Source of the DNA: Daphnia pulex
Lineage: Eukaryota; Arthropoda; Branchiopoda; Diplostraca; Daphniidae
Assembly (NCBI RefSeq): GCF_021134715.1
Contig: NC_060022.1
Coordinates: 1,307,001-1,371,000 of the forward strand
Direction of reading: 5' to 3'
Length of the DNA: 64,000 nucleotides
Part shown: in pieces, positions 58,792-64,000 of the stretch
How the letters are laid out: every line of letters starts with the position of its first letter
Position numbering within the stretch: position 1 is the stretch's first letter
Translations under genes and position numbers: made by a program
Notes under the pieces: generated by a model
Told to the model about the DNA's origin: nothing
Database searches by the model: none
Seen by the model: only the letters and a program-made list of their open reading frames with translations

Positions 58792-61700
58792 AGACTCAAG
58801 AAAAAATTAAAATTTGCACGAAACCCGCAGATAATTACTTTCGTCAGAAAACCGTCACCAAGGACCCAATAGGAAGCCAAGAGAGAAAAAGAATTCATGA
58901 ACGGTTCATAGATGGCGTTGAGCGTCATAAGAGAAAATATTATTCCTCACGGAAAATAAAATGAAACGAAATAATAATTAATCGAGTCGTCAACTATACT
59001 GGAAATACCGATAAGTGTTGAACCTGTTGTACGTATAGAACAACATTATTTATGTCTAAAACTCATAATTGAACTTTTCTCAAGTGGAAATCATCTGCCA
59101 TCTCTCATCTGATTGAAAGAACAAACATCCGAAAACGTCAAAATTCAAATTTCGTGAAAATATCCCCCAACAAAGAAAGAAAAACTGGGTGGATTTGTGT
59201 TGCCCTCGTAATAATTTTTAACGACTGGGACGGCTAATTAGACGTTGGGGGGGAAGAAACGGCCGCTCGTCGTATTCCCCCGTAACACATAACCAGTACG
59301 ACGCCTTGCGGTGCTGTTATACAAGGATGTAGGGGGAGGTTCTGACTGGAACAGCACAAGTTATCGCCGCGATTCTTTTTCGTGAGCTTCGTGAGTTTTT
59401 CCCCTGGAAATTTCGTTTGTCGTCGAGAGAATAAATCTCTTTCACAATTCATTACGCGAGCCACAGAGTGTCCCGCGCTATACCGTCCCAAAGGGACTCT
59501 GTTAGGGCCATAACAATTTTTCTTTCTTCCCGTTTGATTTCCAGTTGTGGAAGAAGAAGAAGTTAAGAACAAAGTTATGTATAGAAAATTTTAAAAATAA
59601 AGTCAAAAAGACAGACAAATCTTTCTTTCCTATTTTTCCAGAAAAACAGGAGGATGTCTGTGTGTGTTACGTATATACACTGTACCGCTCTTCCTCTCTC
59701 CCGCCGTTCTATAAACAGATATCTGTCCGTGTTGTATAGGCGTCCGCGTTCAGTTTCTCTACCTTTTCTGGGTTGGTCTCCCCCCCTTTTTCTCCCTCGC
59801 AACACTGATGCGCGTTCGTTCTAAAAACGGCCGCCGTCACACAGTGATATGGTGGTAGAATAGAAATAATTTGGTAGCCCTCCCTCGTCAGAATAGAACC
59901 AGATGGCGTCTGGGATTATATTCTCCCGCGTTCATTTTTTTTTTGTTGAAACGATTATGCTCTTCTCCTTCGTGAAATGCTGGTCACAGTCTATAGCGGA
60001 ATAAGGATTTTCCCAAGCTATATAACGTTTTGTTCGTTTGAAAAGAGACCTTAGTATATTCAGTTTGGCTTCCCTATTATCATCCAGCAGCTCTATGAAT
60101 ATTATAATACATCACAAATGTAATAGGCGCGCTGTAGGGTGTAAATTATTATGTTACATCATTAGCGCGCCGTGTGTCCGGCTGAGAGGATACTATATTT
60201 TCTTTCCGTTCGTTTCTTTCTTATTCCATCCATCTTTGTCTCATTTTTTTTCTTTTCTTCCACTCGTCCGAATGCAATTCCAATCAAGTTCGAAAACCCC
60301 CAGCGGGAATGAAATTGTATATTATACCTTATAATAATGTAATAATGATAAATTCGTTCCTTATAACTTTTTTTTGTCTCTCATCTCTCTCAAAGTTTGA
60401 CGGCGGGATTCACACCTGCTGTTATGGTACATAGTCCTTTATATGCGTCATCACGCACATGTGTGTCTGTCTATCTATGGCACTCCTGTCTGTATGCAAT
60501 AGCATTTGCATAGAAATAATAATAAGTCACCCCGCGCACCAGACGCGTCAGCAGCAGAGCTCGGCGATGTGCTCACCTTGGCTCGACTGCTGACGTCCGC
60601 CCCGTCAACTGTTCATATCCTTTTGCGTGTCATTGTTATACTGTACAACCGCATCGACTGTAAATACATCCGACCAGCAGTTAGCCCAGTTCTTCTTCTT
60701 TTATAGGGCTTCGACTTGTATTGTCCACCGGGCGAAATTCAATACTTATTACTACAGTCTGTGCTCTGCTGCGGTTTCACTTGAAAACTAAATTAGAGGC
60801 ACAAAAGTTCACAACGCAATCGAATCAACTGTTACCATTTTTGTCATCATAGAAAATTTTCTATAGACGCCAGTCTAAAATGAATGATGGGCTGCGATGA
60901 ATAAAAATCACGAAAGCCCTATGTAATTAATTTCCGCTTGAGAATAATCGAATTTGCATTGCGGCGACGACGCAACGGATATACGTACCGCTATTGATCA
61001 TCGCCCTGAGCGATTATATGTACACTCGCCGGTGACTCTTTAGCTTCAACTTTCGACGCTTGTATGGCTTTTTTTCATTTCAAAATGAAACAAGTTATTA
61101 TCCGGTTTGTGTGTCCATAATATTTCATCTTTTTTTCTTCTTTTCTCCCGACCGATGACGTGTACAATAACAAAAGGCATCCCACAGAAAAAAAGAACGA
61201 CTCAATCTATAATAGGGCTGCTGCTATAGCTAGATTTTTCATTCAGAAAACTTTCTCATCACTTTCACCCCTGCATGCGCGATAGAATTATTATTATTGG
61301 CTAATAAAATGCCCGCCAGGTATGGAAACATTTTTTCCCCAAACCGGCTCACGGCCATTTTTAACTTTGGCGTGGAAACTGTTATTTCGTGTTTTCTCAG
61401 CACCTATAGCTATATAGCTAGAGCTAGATAGCTGGTCGTGTCTTATTATGTACACAAGATAGAATCTCGAACGGGTATAAACGTACGAACGTAATCATTA
61501 AGGACGTGATACGTAGTACCGGTTATCTACTAGTAGAGGAGAAGAAGACAAAAAAATGTTGAGATTGTCCTGTCGTGCCAAATTATTATCTGGCAAAAAA
61601 GCTTTAAGGCTTTGCCGGCCAGTCATTTAAGTCAACATCAAACTTTCTATATACGTATGCGAGGATTGCGAGAGCTGTGAAATACACACATAGGTGTGGA

Positions 61701-64000
61701 AAGCGCACCTAATGCGCAAATAATATATCTAGACGTCCCAGAGTTGTTGGCGTTTCGTGGAAAAATATAATTTAAAAAAAAAAAACGGCGGGAAAACACA
61801 CAATTTCGAATTTTTTTAAAACTGTAATGCAATCGGAAATTACTACATTTTTTTCAGCCTCGGAGCAACAATATAAAGGAAACGTGTCCAAACGTATAGG
61901 TTATAATGTAGGACTAGAGTTTGAAATGGATAGACGTGCGGAGGCGAATTGCCAGGTCTCATTCATCATGGGCCGCACTCCGGCCGATCATCATCAAACC
62001 CCCGGCTCACGGTCGGTTTCACGCGGACAATAGAAAACCACACGGCGAACTGTGCTGTGTGAGAGAGTCTGGCAACGAAAAACAGGTATATAACAACGCT
62101 CTCCCGCCGACCATCAATGACCCTTATTCATATTTTTTCTCGTTTCGTTTTCCATCATGATAGAAAACCGCGAAACCGTAAATATATCTAAACAGCATGA
62201 ATGATGAGACCGGTCATTGAAAAATAATAAAAAAAAGAACTCGTCATACCGGAATTATTATTTATACGTGCTGCACATAGTTTGGGGAAATTAATTTTTT
62301 ATTGAATATATAAGAACCAGTCGCGTCAATCATATAAACGTCGGAGAGAATTTTCGCTATACGCCCTTAAATGGCGCCGCTATTATTTGGCCAAGTCTTT
62401 TTCTAAACGGTTGGTGTGGTGGTGCTATTGTCCTATCTCAACGTTTTTATGGTAGGCCATTAGATTGACTTTGACTCGGCTAATTTCCTTGCCCCATTCT
62501 TATTTTATTACGCACATCTTTTTCACATTAAAATACATTTCTTTTTAATGCGCCGCTTTTATTATTTCACGTGGACGTTTTTGGACGCAGTGTCTGCTGA
62601 GTCCCATTGTCTAAGCAGGAATGACCGAACCAGTTTTTTTTTCTTTTCTTTTTTCTTCTTTTTATTTTGGTATAGTCGACCGATGAGTCAACACTTTATC
62701 AGCTCCACGATACTTTTAAAAATAAAAAAACATTTTATTTCGTTTTGACCCAGAAACCCCAAAAAATCTAGGAGAGAATTTCCAATTGTGGAATCAAGAT
62801 CTAAAGTTCGTATCATAGACGCACGACAATATGGGAATGTAATCGACCGTTTTCCCTTGGCCAATGTGCGTAGTAGTAGTATAAACCTGCTCGAAAAAAA
62901 CAAAACAAAAGGATGTCATGAGGTGAAACCATTAACATGATTTTACTTCCAATCCGGACTGATTCTTATATACATTAATATACGCAATTTGTTAGAGTTC
63001 AGCGCATTTTTTGGTTGTTGGAGGGGGGCCCACGTCGTTAATTGGTGCGACAAGCGGCCGGAAAACGTGACAAACAACAACACTGTGTCCTGTCGTATTA
63101 CGCTTTTAATATCATTACTGCTCGACACACACACAAAAAAGAAGAAGAAGTTGAGTGCTTCAGCTCGGAAATCAATACCGTCCGTCCTATCGACCACACA
63201 TATTACATGTGAAGGGAGAGAACGTATATAGTATAACGGGCCATCAGCACCGCCTGGCACAGCCAAAACAAAAGTTGAGAAAAATTTTGTTTTCCTTTTT
63301 TTGTTTTGTTTTTTAAAAAATTTCATTTGTGTGTCAGGGAGGAATCCGAATAATTGACAAAATAAGAAGAAAAACCAAAAAATCGGGAACGGAAATACAA
63401 TAATAATAATAATCATTTCCTTTTTGTCTATTATACACTCTTGTGTGTAGCACTGTAGCAGTTGCGGTTTAGGAAAAATACCCGGAGACTTTGGGGTTGG
63501 TGGTGGTGGGCCACGTCCAGCAGCTTATTACTCATACAAACATTCTTGAAAGAAGACAGCTCGAGGCTATCTAGGCGATGATATGAATGAAAAATGATTA
63601 CGAAACAACACAACCCATGCAGTCTGTAGACTAGAGAGAGAAACAGAAAAACTTGTGAAACAAGGTGAAAGCTATCTGAGAGTTTATTAGACTTTTTTTC
63701 GCCGGTGTAGACGGCCAGGTGGATGCACGATAAAAATAATCATAACAATAAAAAAAGGGACGTTTAAAATGCGAAGGAAAAAAAAAACAAGAGGTGCTCA
63801 TGTCAGGAAGATAAAATAAAAAAAAAAAGAATTTGAAAAAAAGTTAAAATTACGAAGGAGGGAGAAAAAACAATGGGAGAAATTCGTGAAGCGACGAGAT
63901 TTCACGCTCGCTGATGCGGCAAGAGCGCACCGGGACCCGCTCACAGTCAGACACGGAGAATTCTTTTTCTTCTCGTTCTTTTGCCTGTGCGTTTGGTTGA
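58792..64000. other. Noncoding stretch to window end
   Basis: 58,860-59,000 is a diverged copy of the GTPase 3' flank. Beyond that no exon, RNA gene or repeat could be supported. The DNA is rich in A/T runs and microsatellites (for example AAT near 63,402) and resembles the left end of the window. The open frames are low-complexity. Confidence 0.5.

Noticed and set aside
61827-62160. Overlapping open frames near 62 kb
   Set aside because: Two frames overlap on the same strand without family signature or splice support; surroundings are low-complexity.

Overview
The window looks like nuclear DNA of a branchiopod crustacean, most likely a Daphnia species. Short GT-AG introns (often 50-120 bp), TATA-type promoters, RR-1 cuticle proteins, a cluster of short ionotropic receptors, a very-large-GTPase (VLIG/GVIN-like) gene and ankyrin repeats of the Daphnia-like 'LCRxY' type all fit. 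This rests on recognising protein families, not on a search.

Layout. 1-16.5 kb: two small RR-1 cuticle protein genes (2.9-3.6 kb minus, 9.2-9.7 kb plus) in long AT-rich and pyrimidine-rich noncoding DNA. 16.5-24.0 kb: a giant inverted repeat (arms about 3.1 and 3.5 kb, spacer about 0.8 kb), with a smaller hairpin inside each arm. 24.06-24.48 kb: two unusual short-repeat arrays. 24.9-27.35 kb: a six-exon VAT1-like oxidoreductase gene and a four-exon two-domain Kunitz inhibitor gene, both minus. 28.3-44.3 kb: an ionotropic receptor cluster with three nine-exon genes on plus, one on minus, and at least three relics. Two copies of a 1.3-1.4 kb dispersed unit ('R') sit among them. 45.6-46.0 kb: a small secreted protein. 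46.4-46.7 kb: a foldback element. 47.2-47.7 kb: a diverged tandem duplication just upstream of the next gene. 48.2-55.8 kb: a head-to-tail pair, a stonustoxin-fold (SNTX/MACPF-like) protein ending in ankyrin repeats, then a 1,610-residue VLIG-like GTPase. 56.5-57.4 kb: a broken copy of the GTPase last exon, interrupted by a third R unit (57.4-58.8 kb). 58.8-64 kb: no gene recognised.

How the genes may work together. The receptors are membrane chemosensory-type channels that lack an amino-terminal domain. Three share a TATA box followed by a CCCARTTTGAAAT-like motif and the fourth a partial form, suggesting common regulation. One (36.2-38.4 kb) has lost the GT of intron 5 and may be dying. The SNTX-ankyrin/VLIG pair is the best candidate for an undescribed system: a pore-forming-fold protein beside a large immune-type GTPase, only 0.3 kb apart on the same strand. 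That they act together is inference. All coding models were built by hand from splice signals and phase.
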